A DNA stretch of 64,000 nt from Alteromonadaceae bacterium M269 (lineage in GTDB: Bacteria > Pseudomonadota > Gammaproteobacteria > Enterobacterales > Alteromonadaceae). The stretch is from positions 372,001 through 436,000 of the forward strand of contig SMNZ01000001.1 of the NCBI GenBank assembly GCA_004353515.1. Reading direction: 5' to 3'. The translations under genes were made by a program, and so were the position numbers. The notes beneath the pieces were generated by a model that did not search any database, had not been told where the DNA came from, and saw only the letters and a program-made list of their open reading frames with translations. Position 1 is the first letter of the stretch, and every line of letters starts with the position of its first letter. Shown here piece by piece: positions 9,202 through 18,347 of the stretch.

Positions 9202-9225
9202 GCGAACGAAGCTAGGTTCGTTCGC
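9202..9225. terminator. Hairpin between convergent perM and bcp
   Basis: A perfect 9-bp stem, GCGAACGAA (9202-9210) with TTCGTTCGC (9217-9225) and a 6-base loop, sits between two convergent genes. Neither side has a strong T-run, so it may be a weak bidirectional terminator or an mRNA-protecting hairpin. Confidence 0.5.
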
Positions 9226-9247
9226 TTCAGATCAAGTGATTCTTAGA

Positions 9248-9709
9248 TTAATTGAAATAGTCTAAAACGACTTGGTGGTGCTCTTTGGTTTTAAACTTAT
9301 CGAAGACATGTTCAACAACGCCGTTTTCGTCGATTAGGAAGGTAATACGGTGGATACCATCGTATTCCTTGCCCATAAACTTCTTTAAACCCCAAACGCC
9401 AAATTGATCGGCAACTTTGTGATCTTCGTCGGAAAGTAAATCAAAGTTTAAATCGTATTTCTCTTTAAATTTAGGAAGTCGCTTAACAGGATCTGGGCTA
9501 ATACCTAAAACGACAACATTTTTATCATCGAGCTGTGTTTTACTGTCTCTTAAACCTTCTGCTTGTACCGTACAGCCTGGAGTCATCGCTTTCGGGTAAA
9601 AGTAAACGAGGACTTTTTTTCCACTTAAATCGCTAAGAGTTACTTGTGTATCGCTGTCACTGGTTAGGGTGAAGTCCGGTGCTTTGTCACCCGCTACGAG
9701 TCTATTCAT
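9248..9709 (-). CDS. bcp: Thioredoxin-dependent peroxiredoxin, BCP/PrxQ family
   Basis: A 153-residue peroxiredoxin with the peroxidatic cysteine C46 in YPKAMTPGCTVQAEGLRD. It reduces H2O2 and organic hydroperoxides in the cytoplasm. E. coli BCP has a resolving cysteine five residues later; here that position is glutamate (E51), and C46 is the only cysteine in the protein. It must therefore work as a 1-Cys enzyme resolved by an external thiol. It is 8 bases downstream of gcvR, the conserved gcvR-bcp operon. Family identity is secure. Confidence 0.93.
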   Translation of the reverse strand: MNRLVAGDKAPDFTLTSDSDTQVTLSDLSGKKVLVYFYPKAMTPGCTVQAEGLRDSKTQLDDKNVVVLGISPDPVKRLPKFKEKYDLNFDLLSDEDHKVADQFGVWGLKKFMGKEYDGIHRITFLIDENGVVEHVFDKFKTKEHHQVVLDYFN

Positions 9710-9717
9710 TATTGCCC

Positions 9718-10257
9718 TTAATGTTTTTCAGTTAATGTACCAATTAAACTTAATTTTTCGAGATGGTCTTCATACTCGAATGCGACATCTTTGATGTCGG
9801 TTCCATCTGGAATGCTGACAATCATCTTACACTTAAGCATTTTTACTTGAGTGTGTTGTTCAAGAAAAAGCTTTTGTCTTAGAGCGTTGATTGAAATTCC
9901 TCTCTCTCCGAAGAACTTTGTGATACTTGCCATCACGCCAATCGCATCGACTCCAACAAACTCTACATCCGCAAGGTGAACAAGGTTCTGTTTATGATGA
10001 TCTTTTGTGCGTTTCATCATAGATAACAGATTGTGCTTTTGGCATAGCTGAGAAATATTTACTTCTGCACGAGCTATGGCGCCAACATCTCCTTCGAGTA
10101 TCAGAGTGAGTGAGAAGTCTTCTCCGTAAATAGCTTGTCGGCTGTCTAAGATGTTGCAATCTGTTTCGCTTGCTGCAGCTGCTAAGTAACTTAGAATATT
10201 GATTTTGTCGCTGCCTAACACCAGTACAATTAATTGCTCTTGCACGTCATTATCCAA
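9718..10257 (-). CDS. gcvR: Glycine cleavage system transcriptional repressor-like protein, tandem ACT domains
   Basis: A 179-residue protein with two ACT domains (about residues 7-80 and 92-172); the second holds DAIGVMASITKFFGERGISIN, a typical ACT ligand-binding turn. GcvR-type proteins sense glycine and modulate GcvA control of the glycine cleavage operon. It lies directly upstream of bcp and divergent from dapA, as in E. coli. The start is uncertain: the longest frame begins at TTG 10257 without a Shine-Dalgarno, and a GTG at codon 5 is an alternative. Confidence 0.85.
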   Translation of the reverse strand: MDNDVQEQLIVLVLGSDKINILSYLAAAASETDCNILDSRQAIYGEDFSLTLILEGDVGAIARAEVNISQLCQKHNLLSMMKRTKDHHKQNLVHLADVEFVGVDAIGVMASITKFFGERGISINALRQKLFLEQHTQVKMLKCKMIVSIPDGTDIKDVAFEYEDHLEKLSLIGTLTEKH

Positions 10258-10497
10258 GCATTTGCTAAAAGGTAATATTAAGCATAACTCAATATTATGT
10301 GATTTCGCATTAATAACTGCTGAGGTTGTTAAATTTGCCTAATCTATTTTTACGAATAGGGCATATACGAAGCTATACTAATTCATTCTTAGGCTCGGAT
10401 TCTTCGAGCTACTTTAAATTCGACTCTTTTTCTGTTGCAGCGCTTGTTTTTATTGATGTAGCTCTTTACCATAAGCGCTCTTTTTTGGGGGGAGCAC

Positions 10498-11382
10498 ATG
10501 TTCAAAGGTAGTATTGTTGCATTAGTCACACCAATGACTAATGACGGGCAAATTGATTATCCATCATTAAAAAAACTCGTTGAGTTTCATCTTTCACAAG
10601 GAACAGATGGGATTGTATCTGTCGGAACAACCGGTGAATCTGCAACTTTACCTGTTGAAGAGCATATGGAAGTTGTTAAGAAAACGGTCGAGTATGCTAA
10701 GGGTAATATTCCCGTTATTGCAGGCAGTGGTGCGAACTCTACAGATGAGGCGATATTCCTTAGTCACTCCATGCAAAATCTCGGCGTAGAGGCTTTCTTA
10801 ACGGTCGTACCATACTATAACAAGCCTCAGCAGAAGGGCATGATTGCTCATTTTAGAGCCATTGCTGATTCAACACATATACCCAATATTTTATACAATG
10901 TGCCGAGCCGTACGGTGGCTGATATGTTGCCCGAGACTGTTGCGGTACTTGCAGAGCATGACAATATTGTCGGCTTGAAAGATGCGACAGGGGATATGCA
11001 GGTTCTAGCCGATTTGAAACGTTTACTACCTGACGACTTTTGCCTATTGAGTGGTGATGACTCTACGTGTTTAGAGTTTATGCTTGGCGGTGGTGATGGT
11101 GTTATTTCTGTAAGTGCGAATGTAGCTCCTCAAGCAGTTTCAGATATTTGTCGAGCTGCGTTGGGCGGCGATACTGAGCTCGCTCGCTCACTTAATGATA
11201 AATTTGCAGCGCTTCATAGCGATTTATTTATCGAACCAAACCCAGTACTACCAAAATGGTGCCTACAACGAATGGGCTTGATGGAATCAGCATTTTTGCG
11301 TTTACCTCTCGTTGAAGCGGAACTTAGTAACGCTAAACATATCGAAGATATAATGAAACAAGTAGGAATAGAGTTATCTTGA
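10498..11382 (+). CDS. dapA: 4-hydroxy-tetrahydrodipicolinate synthase
   Basis: A 294-residue (beta/alpha)8 barrel lyase that condenses pyruvate with aspartate semialdehyde, the first committed step of lysine/diaminopimelate synthesis. The Schiff-base lysine is K161 in IVGLKDATGD. The catalytic triad residues T44/T45 (GTTGES), Y107 (PYYNKP) and Y133 (LYNVPSRT) are all present. The start ATG is preceded by a strong GGGGGGAG. It heads the conserved dapA-bamC-purC operon; the bamC frame overlaps or abuts its stop. The 240 bases upstream, shared with gcvR, hold a TATACT -10-like box at 10374-10379. Confidence 0.96.
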   Translation: MFKGSIVALVTPMTNDGQIDYPSLKKLVEFHLSQGTDGIVSVGTTGESATLPVEEHMEVVKKTVEYAKGNIPVIAGSGANSTDEAIFLSHSMQNLGVEAFLTVVPYYNKPQQKGMIAHFRAIADSTHIPNILYNVPSRTVADMLPETVAVLAEHDNIVGLKDATGDMQVLADLKRLLPDDFCLLSGDDSTCLEFMLGGGDGVISVSANVAPQAVSDICRAALGGDTELARSLNDKFAALHSDLFIEPNPVLPKWCLQRMGLMESAFLRLPLVEAELSNAKHIEDIMKQVGIELS

Positions 11383-11390
11383 GGACAATG

Positions 11391-12491
11391 ATGGTGAGAT
11401 ATTCGTTGTTAGCAACAGCAGTCGTTTTGAGCTTGGGCGCTTGCTCTTCGATAGACAATAGAAAAAAAGCGAACGGCGATTTTGATTATATTGAAGAAAG
11501 TGAGCGCGTTGAGCTGCTTATTCCTGAAGGTGTTGACGAACCTGAATTTAATCGAACCTTTGAATTACCCGAAATCAGTGAGGACGCGCCTGTCGAGTTG
11601 GTCGGTGAAAATTTAGTTGTTGCCTCACCATCTTTAGTTCTTCCATTAGTTAGTGGTTCTCGTATACAAGAGGGAACTCAAAAGGCGACTATATCGTTTG
11701 ACCAAGTCGATGATAGTCAGGCGCTTGACGTTACTATATGGAACTCGTTAATTAACTTTCTCGAAGAGCAGGGTGTCGGTATTGATACCTTTGATAGAGA
11801 TGCGCATCGACTTGTGACTGATTGGATGATTGTCGAGGAAAGTACCGGAAAGTGGTATAGCTGGAAGAGTACTGAACGCAGTGTCGGTCAACGCTTCGAG
11901 TTTTCCGTTAATATGGAACCTCACGGTAGAAGTGGGACACTAGATGTTGTTCTAAGAGATTATCTCGAAACCGTTGATAACAATGTCAATGACAAAATAT
12001 TTCCTGATGAAAAGCGACGTAATGAAGTCGATATTCTAAATAAAGTCATTGGTTATTATGACTATCAAATACGAGCAGAAACGGCTCGTAAACAGCGCCT
12101 TGTTTTAGATGGGTTAAATCTGGAACTTGGCTTTAACGACCAGGGCGAAGCTGCTTATATTGTCGACGCGTCGTACGATATTACCTGGGCTCGTTTATTA
12201 CTTGTACTACGTAAATTAGGTTTTAATGTTGTTGATCTCGATCGCTCTAACGGTTTGTTATTTGCGAACTACAACGGCACTGACTCAGGTTGGTGGGGCA
12301 ATTTATGGGGAGGAAGTGACGGCGAACTTCCTATAGAAAAAGATAGATACCGCTTCCGTGTTAAGGCAGCAGGTGACAGAACTTCAATTACAATGTTGTC
12401 AGATGACAATGAGCCATTAGCTCCAGAGTCAATAAGTGATATGTATCTGACTTTCTCTGAGATAATGGCAACTGACGACCTCGACATTTAA
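11391..12491 (+). CDS. bamC: Outer-membrane protein assembly factor BamC (lipoprotein)
   Basis: A lipoprotein of about 366 residues. Its signal peptide ends in a lipobox LGAC with C18 when counted from ATG 11391. That start is favoured because GAGGA (11381-11385) lies five bases upstream; TTG 11379 and ATG 11388 are alternatives. Two helix-grip-like domains follow (about residues 90-220 and 245-365), as in BamC, the accessory lipoprotein of the BAM complex. Its position between dapA and purC is the standard gammaproteobacterial arrangement and strongly supports the call. A W-G-rich loop near residue 300 (SGWWGNLWGG) is a local feature. Confidence 0.88.
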   Translation: MVRYSLLATAVVLSLGACSSIDNRKKANGDFDYIEESERVELLIPEGVDEPEFNRTFELPEISEDAPVELVGENLVVASPSLVLPLVSGSRIQEGTQKATISFDQVDDSQALDVTIWNSLINFLEEQGVGIDTFDRDAHRLVTDWMIVEESTGKWYSWKSTERSVGQRFEFSVNMEPHGRSGTLDVVLRDYLETVDNNVNDKIFPDEKRRNEVDILNKVIGYYDYQIRAETARKQRLVLDGLNLELGFNDQGEAAYIVDASYDITWARLLLVLRKLGFNVVDLDRSNGLLFANYNGTDSGWWGNLWGGSDGELPIEKDRYRFRVKAAGDRTSITMLSDDNEPLAPESISDMYLTFSEIMATDDLDI

Positions 12492-12512
12492 CGATCTAAA
12501 AGAACCAAGACT

Positions 12513-13226
12513 ATGCAAAAAGTTTCCGAGTTATACCGCGGGAAAGCCAAAACGGTATACACCACTGAAGACCCTTCTTTACTTGTACTTCACTTTCGTA
12601 ATGATACGTCTGCTTTTGATGGTGAAAGAATAGAGCAATTAGATCGCAAGGGAATGGTTAACAATAAGTTTAATCATTTCATTATGTCTAAACTGGAAGA
12701 AGGCGGCGTTGAAACTCAATTGGAGTCTTTGCTGTCTGACGATGAGGCTGTCGTTAAAAAACTTGATATGATTCCTGTTGAGTGCGTTGTTCGCAATGTC
12801 TCGGCTGGCTCAATTACTCGACGCTTAGGGGTAGAAGAAGGGCTTGACCTTAATCCTCCAACGTTCGAATTCTTCCTTAAAAATGATGCGCTGCACGACC
12901 CGATGGTGAATGAGTATCACATTCAGTCTTTCGGTTGGGCTACTGAATCGCAGATTTCGGAAATGAAGCGTTTAACGTTTAAAGTTAACGACATCTTAAA
13001 ACCTCTCTTTGATGCTGCTGGCCTAATCCTCGTTGATTACAAATTAGAATTTGGCTTATCAGATGGCAAAATTGTTTTAGGTGATGAATTTACACCGGAC
13101 GGATGCCGCTTATGGGATAAAGAGACCAGAGAAAAGCTCGATAAAGATCGCTTTAGACAAGGGTTAGGTAGTGTTGTTGAAGCTTATGAGGAAGTTGCAA
13201 AACGACTTGGCGTTACCCTCGATTAA
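12513..13226 (+). CDS. purC: Phosphoribosylaminoimidazole-succinocarboxamide synthase
   Basis: A 237-residue ATP-dependent ligase joining CAIR and aspartate in purine biosynthesis. The N-terminus [15 protein letters not shown], the central [13 protein letters not shown] and the C-terminal [12 protein letters not shown] are SAICAR synthetase signatures. The length equals that of E. coli PurC. It is the third gene of dapA-bamC-purC, 21 bases after bamC. A stable hairpin follows at 13240-13263. Confidence 0.96.
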   Translation: MQKVSELYRGKAKTVYTTEDPSLLVLHFRNDTSAFDGERIEQLDRKGMVNNKFNHFIMSKLEEGGVETQLESLLSDDEAVVKKLDMIPVECVVRNVSAGSITRRLGVEEGLDLNPPTFEFFLKNDALHDPMVNEYHIQSFGWATESQISEMKRLTFKVNDILKPLFDAAGLILVDYKLEFGLSDGKIVLGDEFTPDGCRLWDKETREKLDKDRFRQGLGSVVEAYEEVAKRLGVTLD

Positions 13227-13239
13227 TTAAAGTACCTGC

Positions 13240-13266
13240 GAGAGAGCATAATCTTGCTCTCTCTTT
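13240..13266 (+). terminator. Probable purC terminator
   Basis: A perfect 9-bp stem, GAGAGAGCA (13240-13248) and TGCTCTCTC (13255-13263) with a 6-base loop, is followed by a short TTT. The T-run is brief, so strength is uncertain, but the position right after purC fits. Confidence 0.6.
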
Positions 13267-13375
13267 ACAATTCTAGTAAAACATTTCCTACATTCTTTCA
13301 TTTCTTAAAAGCGCATTCCGAATACTCGTTCTTCAATGAGCTATTTGATTGGTTGATTTTCTAAAAAGGGTACTT

Positions 13376-14404
13376 ATGGCGAAACATGTAATCTTTGGTG
13401 CAGGGCTTATTGGTTGTTATTTAGGTGCTTGTATTCAGAGCAAAGACCAAGAAGTTCTTTTCGTTGCAAGGCCAAGTGTTGCTGATAAATTGAAAGAAGG
13501 GATATTGGTTACTGATTATTTGAATAACGAAGCAAAGGTTAAACCCTTATCGTGTGCTACGATAAGCTCCAGTGAGGATAGTGTTGAACCCATTGAATGT
13601 GACTTCTTATGGATAACGGTAAAATGCACAGCTATTACTGGTGTCGTTGAGCAAATTAAACCATTGGTGGGTGACAGCACTATTATATTGTGTTGTCAAA
13701 ATGGTTTGGGTTCGGAAGCACCTATCAAGGAAGCCTTTAATGATAATGATGTTTTAAGGGTAATGGTGCCATTCAATGTTACAGAGATAAAGCCTGGCCA
13801 TATGCATCGTGGCTCAGAAGGTCATTTAACGGTTGAATCTCTGCCAACACATAAAGATTTCGAAAAAGATATCCTGGATTTGTCGTCTAGCCTACTGCCA
13901 ATCAGTTTAACGAACGATATGTCTGCGTTGTTATGGGCAAAGCTGCAACTTAACCTTGGGAATGCGGTAAATGCGTTAGCGGATAAACCCGTTAAAGACA
14001 TGTTGGAAGATAGAAGCTTTAGAAGGGTTATGGCATCTTTGATGGATGAATTGTTGCTTGTTGTAAAAGCGCAAAAAATAGAATTACCAAAAATAGCCGC
14101 GCTACCTGGGCGCTTTATCCCTTTTATTCTTAGGTTACCAACACCGCTGTTTAGGGTAGTTGCGCAGAAAATGTTAGCTATAGACCCCAATGTCAGAGCA
14201 TCGATGTGGTGGGATTTATCACAAGGTAAGTTATCTGAAATCGACCACCTTAACGGCGCTGTTGTTAGAAGTGCTCAAAGTCTAGGGGTAAAAACGCCGT
14301 CTAATGAGCGAATCGTTGACCTTGTTAAAGAAGTTGAAAGAAAAGAAAAGCAAATTGGCTTCTCAGGTGAAAAACTACTTTGTTACGTCAACGGCGGTGA
14401 TTAA
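13376..14404 (+). CDS. panE: 2-dehydropantoate 2-reductase family protein
   Basis: A 342-residue NADPH-dependent reductase of the ketopantoate reductase family. The Rossmann motif is GAGLIGCYLG near the N-terminus. The conserved lysine region LWAKLQLNLGNAVNAL and the C-terminal helical domain with SMWWDLSQGKLSEIDHLNG follow; the last includes the family SEID element. ATG 13376 with AAGGG five bases upstream is chosen over an in-frame TTG at 13349. PanE makes pantoate for coenzyme A. Some paralogues act on other 2-oxoacids, and with no pan genes nearby the exact substrate is not certain. Confidence 0.82.
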   Translation: MAKHVIFGAGLIGCYLGACIQSKDQEVLFVARPSVADKLKEGILVTDYLNNEAKVKPLSCATISSSEDSVEPIECDFLWITVKCTAITGVVEQIKPLVGDSTIILCCQNGLGSEAPIKEAFNDNDVLRVMVPFNVTEIKPGHMHRGSEGHLTVESLPTHKDFEKDILDLSSSLLPISLTNDMSALLWAKLQLNLGNAVNALADKPVKDMLEDRSFRRVMASLMDELLLVVKAQKIELPKIAALPGRFIPFILRLPTPLFRVVAQKMLAIDPNVRASMWWDLSQGKLSEIDHLNGAVVRSAQSLGVKTPSNERIVDLVKEVERKEKQIGFSGEKLLCYVNGGD

Positions 14405-14471
14405 GCTATGAATTCTTTACAGTGGTAAAAGTTTCCACTAATACAATGGGTTAAAAAATGATACTCATTGT

Positions 14472-14507
14472 GGTGCTGCCATCACTTTTGATGGCATATT
14501 AAGCACC
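14472..14507 (+). other. Two-part hairpin between the panE-like and GGDEF genes
   Basis: An inner stem TGCCATC/GATGGCA (14477-14483 with 14490-14496) lies inside an outer stem GGTGC/GCACC (14472-14476 with 14503-14507). It could end the panE transcript, although the following T-run is poor, or it could be the structured leader of the diguanylate cyclase gene that starts at 14531. Confidence 0.35.
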
Positions 14508-14530
14508 TTGTTTGATGATATACTGCTGGC

Positions 14531-15640
14531 ATGCTGAATACTCTCTTTTCTTACTTCCACCGAAAGGTTATGCACTATTTGCATGCCGGTTACTCCGCTG
14601 ATCCAGAATCCGAGAAAAACCAACGTGTCTTTATGGTCAACCTGTTTGGGATGATTGGAACTATAATAACGCTGGTGATGGGCTTATTAGCCGTTTACCG
14701 ACAAGAGTTGTTTTTAGCTCTAGCACTCATATCAAGTTCTGCAGGGTTTCAAGTAGCTCACGCCTACAATCGCATTACTCATAAGCACAATATCTCAGAG
14801 AACATCATTTTGTATGGACTTTTTGTTCTCATGTTTTATTTAGTATTTAATGGTGGCGTTAATAGTACAGGGCCTTTGTGGATATACATCGTTCCTGCTG
14901 TAGCTTTTTTCTTTAAGGGGCTAAAAGGTGGTATTTGGAATATTGTTATATTTATTTCTATCACTTCATTTCTTTTATTTTTTAAAGATGGTGCGCTGCT
15001 AAATTCGCATTATACATTCGAATTTAAAACTCGATTGGTACTGTCTTTTATTACGGTCTCGTTTCTATATTCTTTATATGAGAGAGCAAGGCTGCAGTCG
15101 TACCGTAAGCTAGAGAAAATGAATGAGAAATATGAAGAGCTTGCGAATACTGATCAATTAACTGAATTACCCAATAGAAGAGGGATGCGGGAAAGGTTAG
15201 TTATTGAATTCAATCGGCTTGGCAGAAGTCAAAGCGCCTTTGGGTTAATCATGTGCGACATTGATTACTTTAAAAAGATTAACGATCAGTATGGGCATGA
15301 TATGGGAGATCAAGTACTTAAAAGTGTGGCTTCAGTATTCGATAAGAATATTAGAAAACAGGATGTTGTTTCGCGTTGGGGCGGAGAAGAATTTTTATTT
15401 TTATTGCCCAATACTGGCTTAGAAGATACTTACAAGCTTGCTGAAAAACTTCGAACCGAAGTACACAATAGGGTTTTCGAGTCAAGTGAAGAACAGCTGT
15501 CCGTTTCTGTGAGTATGGGAATAACTGATGTAACACTTACCGACTCGATTGATGTCGGCATTAATCGCGCCGATAAGATGCTCTATCAAGCTAAGAAGCA
15601 AGGGAGAAACCAGACTTGGAGCACAATTCTAGATAACTGA
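14531..15640 (+). CDS. Membrane-bound diguanylate cyclase (GGDEF domain)
   Basis: A 369-residue protein. The N-terminal half holds about six transmembrane segments (residues 30-185), followed by a short linker and a GGDEF domain (about 195-365). The active-site motif is GGEEF at 284-288, a functional variant. The product-inhibition I-site RxxD is intact at R275-D278, five residues before it. It should make cyclic di-GMP from two GTP in response to a membrane or ligand signal. The sensor part matches no named domain I recognise. It is monocistronic, convergent with the thioesterase gene. Confidence 0.9.
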   Translation: MLNTLFSYFHRKVMHYLHAGYSADPESEKNQRVFMVNLFGMIGTIITLVMGLLAVYRQELFLALALISSSAGFQVAHAYNRITHKHNISENIILYGLFVLMFYLVFNGGVNSTGPLWIYIVPAVAFFFKGLKGGIWNIVIFISITSFLLFFKDGALLNSHYTFEFKTRLVLSFITVSFLYSLYERARLQSYRKLEKMNEKYEELANTDQLTELPNRRGMRERLVIEFNRLGRSQSAFGLIMCDIDYFKKINDQYGHDMGDQVLKSVASVFDKNIRKQDVVSRWGGEEFLFLLPNTGLEDTYKLAEKLRTEVHNRVFESSEEQLSVSVSMGITDVTLTDSIDVGINRADKMLYQAKKQGRNQTWSTILDN

Positions 15641-15662
15641 GAATCTTGTTGCATCAGGTCGT

Positions 15663-16463
15663 CTAATCAAAGACTGTGACTGTTTGACGGCTAATTGCTA
15701 TAAGATCACCAGAAGAGTCCCAAATATTAGCTTCGGTATGTGCGTAACCTCCTGACGCCTTTCTTGTGTCAGCTTGATAGGCAAACCAATCGGTCGGTGC
15801 TATCGCATTTTTCGGATGGATAAAGTCTATATTCCAACTCATGGAGCTAGCCGGTGCAGGCCATTTCATCATTTGCAAAACTGTTGGAGGCCACGCATCA
15901 ATAAGTGCTATTAAATGAGTATCATGAATTTGCATTGGTGGCTGTTTAAACCTCATCCAACCATGAATATGTGAGGTCTTTCTTCCCGTAAAAGGTAATC
16001 CACCTTGATCAATTGCGAGGTCGATATTTTTTAAAAATTTAGGGGTTACTTTGGGAATTTGAGGAAGAAATTTTGCCTTTTTCGGCAAAACCATTTGGTG
16101 ATTATCGGTATTAGGGACACTGATTTTTGATTCTCTATCTGCACCAAAGCATGCATGTCCTTGAAGGCAGATATTTTTGCCTTGGATGATCCTTCCTGAA
16201 GCTTGGGTGACGTTTTTACCCTCCCTAAGAACTTCGACCTCAAACGCTATTGGTTCATCTATCTTGATTGGGCCAACAAAGTTTGTTGTGAATGCTCTTA
16301 CGACTCTTTCACTCGATACTTGTTGTTTTATTGCTGCATAGAGTAAAGCTGCACTGAGGCCGCCATAAACAGTTCTACCTTGAGACCAGTCTCCATTAAT
16401 AGAAAGTTGTGATTGATTGGCTGTTGCTTCTAATGTGGCGTCAAGTAACTGATCGAAATGCAT
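15663..16463 (-). CDS. Acyl-CoA thioesterase, double hot-dog family
   Basis: A 266-residue protein with the N-terminal signature WSQGRTVYGGLSAALLYAAI and a second hot-dog half containing SMSWNIDFIHPKN and YAHTEANIWDSSGDLIAISRQ. This matches the thioesterase-like superfamily related to TesB (fused double hot dog), which hydrolyses acyl-CoA to free acid and CoA. Context gives no substrate: the neighbours are a diguanylate cyclase (convergent) and glpD (same strand, 94 bases upstream). Confidence 0.82.
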   Translation of the reverse strand: MHFDQLLDATLEATANQSQLSINGDWSQGRTVYGGLSAALLYAAIKQQVSSERVVRAFTTNFVGPIKIDEPIAFEVEVLREGKNVTQASGRIIQGKNICLQGHACFGADRESKISVPNTDNHQMVLPKKAKFLPQIPKVTPKFLKNIDLAIDQGGLPFTGRKTSHIHGWMRFKQPPMQIHDTHLIALIDAWPPTVLQMMKWPAPASSMSWNIDFIHPKNAIAPTDWFAYQADTRKASGGYAHTEANIWDSSGDLIAISRQTVTVFD

Positions 16464-16557
16464 AATGAATTAAATAAAGCTTTTACTGGCGCTATTTATA
16501 GCTTATGACTGGTCGGATGTCTATGCTTTTCAATTTTGAGATAAGCATTCCTATGAT

Positions 16558-18180
16558 CTAAACAACATATTTCTCTAGTCCTTTAGAGGTAATGTATTCG
16601 TTGAGTTTATCTTCGGCTTCCTCCCCGAATAGAATCTCACAAGCCTCTTTTAGACCAGGCGCGTTAACGATATCTTCGGGTCTTACAACCAAGGATATTT
16701 TTGATCTTCTGCGCAGGAAATCATCTAGTTTGGTGACCATTTCGCGTTTAGCTGCATGTTCTATCTCAACACGCAAATATTCCGCATTTTCTATTAAGAG
16801 CTCAGCCTTCGCTGGATTTTCTCTTATGGACTCAAGCATACCAATTGCATTGCGCCCATAACGACGCCAGAACCTCTGTGTTAAAGGTTCTGAAGAACTC
16901 TCAGGTGTCATGTCGTCTAACTTCATGAGCCGAGCTCGGTGCATAAATTCATTCTTGACCGAATCATCTGGCTCCCCGTACCATTTTTGGTTTTCATAGG
17001 GAAGGCCTATACCCAGCTCTTTCACAATACCTGAGATTTCGTCGCCAACATTAATGCAATCCGTGAGTTTGCCGCCGAAAATTGACATGTATTTTTGCTC
17101 GGAATCAACATCTATTGCGTGCTTTCGAGATAGTTGAACCCAGTCTGCCTTACCGCCGTTGCCTTTGATCGCTAAAGGCCTTACACCGCATCGCTCTGCT
17201 ATGACATCAGTAATTGAGAACGGCTCTTTAAGTGCAAGCAATTTGTTGACGTTATCTAGAACAAATTGCCGGTCTTCAGACGTGACTTTGGTTTGTGGGT
17301 TATCTACCTGAGTGTCAGTTGTTCCTATACAAGTTTTAGGTCCCATAGGAATAACGAAAAACAATCTACCGTCATCTGCAAAAAAGGTGAGTACCTTTTT
17401 ACTGTCTGTAACCCTGTCAACAATTAGGTGGATACCTTTGGAGAATACGTGGTGATGATCCGTTTTAATATCGTTCGCTGAATTTAATGGATCAACATAG
17501 GGTCCACTGGCATTGATAAGTACTTTTGACCGAACAGTAAACTGCTTACCTGACAGAACATCCTTTGCTTGCGTTTCCCATAAGTTGTCTTTTCTTTTTG
17601 AACCCATCGATTCGACATAGTTGGCAGCGATGCAGCCATAACTCATGCTTGAACGGATGAAGTTGAAAACAAATCGCGCATCGTTATCGTGTAGATAACA
17701 ATCTGAGTACTCAAACCCTCCAGCAACATTTGAAACATCAATGACGTCTTCCATTTGTTTTATCTTCTGAGCGGATAGGTAATTGGGGCTCTTAGTGAAA
17801 AAGCGACCGAAAATCCAGTAAACAATGGTTCCTAAATAAATAAATAGGGGAGGGAATCGAAAACCCTTTTGGATACTGGTTAAAAAGCGTATTTCTTTAA
17901 CCGTAGACGGGTAACTCTTCATGAGGTGATTACGACTCTTACACAGCTTATTGACTAAGTTGTACTCATGACTTTCTAAGTATTTGATGCCGCCCCACGC
18001 TAAATTAGATGAATTCGAACTGGTGAAGCCCGCAAAGTCCCCTTTATCTATCAAGCCAACCTTAACGCCTTTGGCTGATAAAGCTGCTGCTGAAACCGCG
18101 CCATTAATGCCACCACCGATGATTAATACGTCGAAGTCTGTTTCAGGTAGTTTATTAATGTTGCTCTTTCTTAAATTCAT
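16558..18180 (-). CDS. glpD: Aerobic glycerol-3-phosphate dehydrogenase/oxidase (FAD)
   Basis: A 540-residue FAD-dependent enzyme. The dinucleotide-binding motif DVLIIGGGINGA lies at about residues 17-28, followed by the family segment SSNSSNLAWGGIKYLE, the FAD/substrate loop KTCIGTTDTQVD and IFGGKLTDCINVGDE. It oxidises sn-glycerol-3-phosphate to dihydroxyacetone phosphate at the inner membrane and passes electrons to quinone. The C-terminal helical domain is about 40 residues longer than E. coli GlpD. No glpF, glpK or glpR is adjacent, so it may serve phospholipid-derived glycerol-3-phosphate. Confidence 0.9.
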   Translation of the reverse strand: MNLRKSNINKLPETDFDVLIIGGGINGAVSAAALSAKGVKVGLIDKGDFAGFTSSNSSNLAWGGIKYLESHEYNLVNKLCKSRNHLMKSYPSTVKEIRFLTSIQKGFRFPPLFIYLGTIVYWIFGRFFTKSPNYLSAQKIKQMEDVIDVSNVAGGFEYSDCYLHDNDARFVFNFIRSSMSYGCIAANYVESMGSKRKDNLWETQAKDVLSGKQFTVRSKVLINASGPYVDPLNSANDIKTDHHHVFSKGIHLIVDRVTDSKKVLTFFADDGRLFFVIPMGPKTCIGTTDTQVDNPQTKVTSEDRQFVLDNVNKLLALKEPFSITDVIAERCGVRPLAIKGNGGKADWVQLSRKHAIDVDSEQKYMSIFGGKLTDCINVGDEISGIVKELGIGLPYENQKWYGEPDDSVKNEFMHRARLMKLDDMTPESSSEPLTQRFWRRYGRNAIGMLESIRENPAKAELLIENAEYLRVEIEHAAKREMVTKLDDFLRRRSKISLVVRPEDIVNAPGLKEACEILFGEEAEDKLNEYITSKGLEKYVV

Positions 18181-18347
18181 AGTCTCAATTTATTACTTAA
18201 TTCGATTTTTTTAACTGCCATGGTAGATATTGATACTTTAATCAATGGCTAATTATCATTCAATGTTTAATGTATAATAAATACGATAAATTAATAATGT
18301 GACAAGTATAAGAAAATTGGGTCAGAGCCTTAAGATGTTGTATCCTC

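Noticed and set aside
10326-10511. 61-codon plus-strand frame running into the dapA start
   Set aside because: It overlaps the dapA start in another frame, has no Shine-Dalgarno or family similarity, and covers the presumed dapA promoter.
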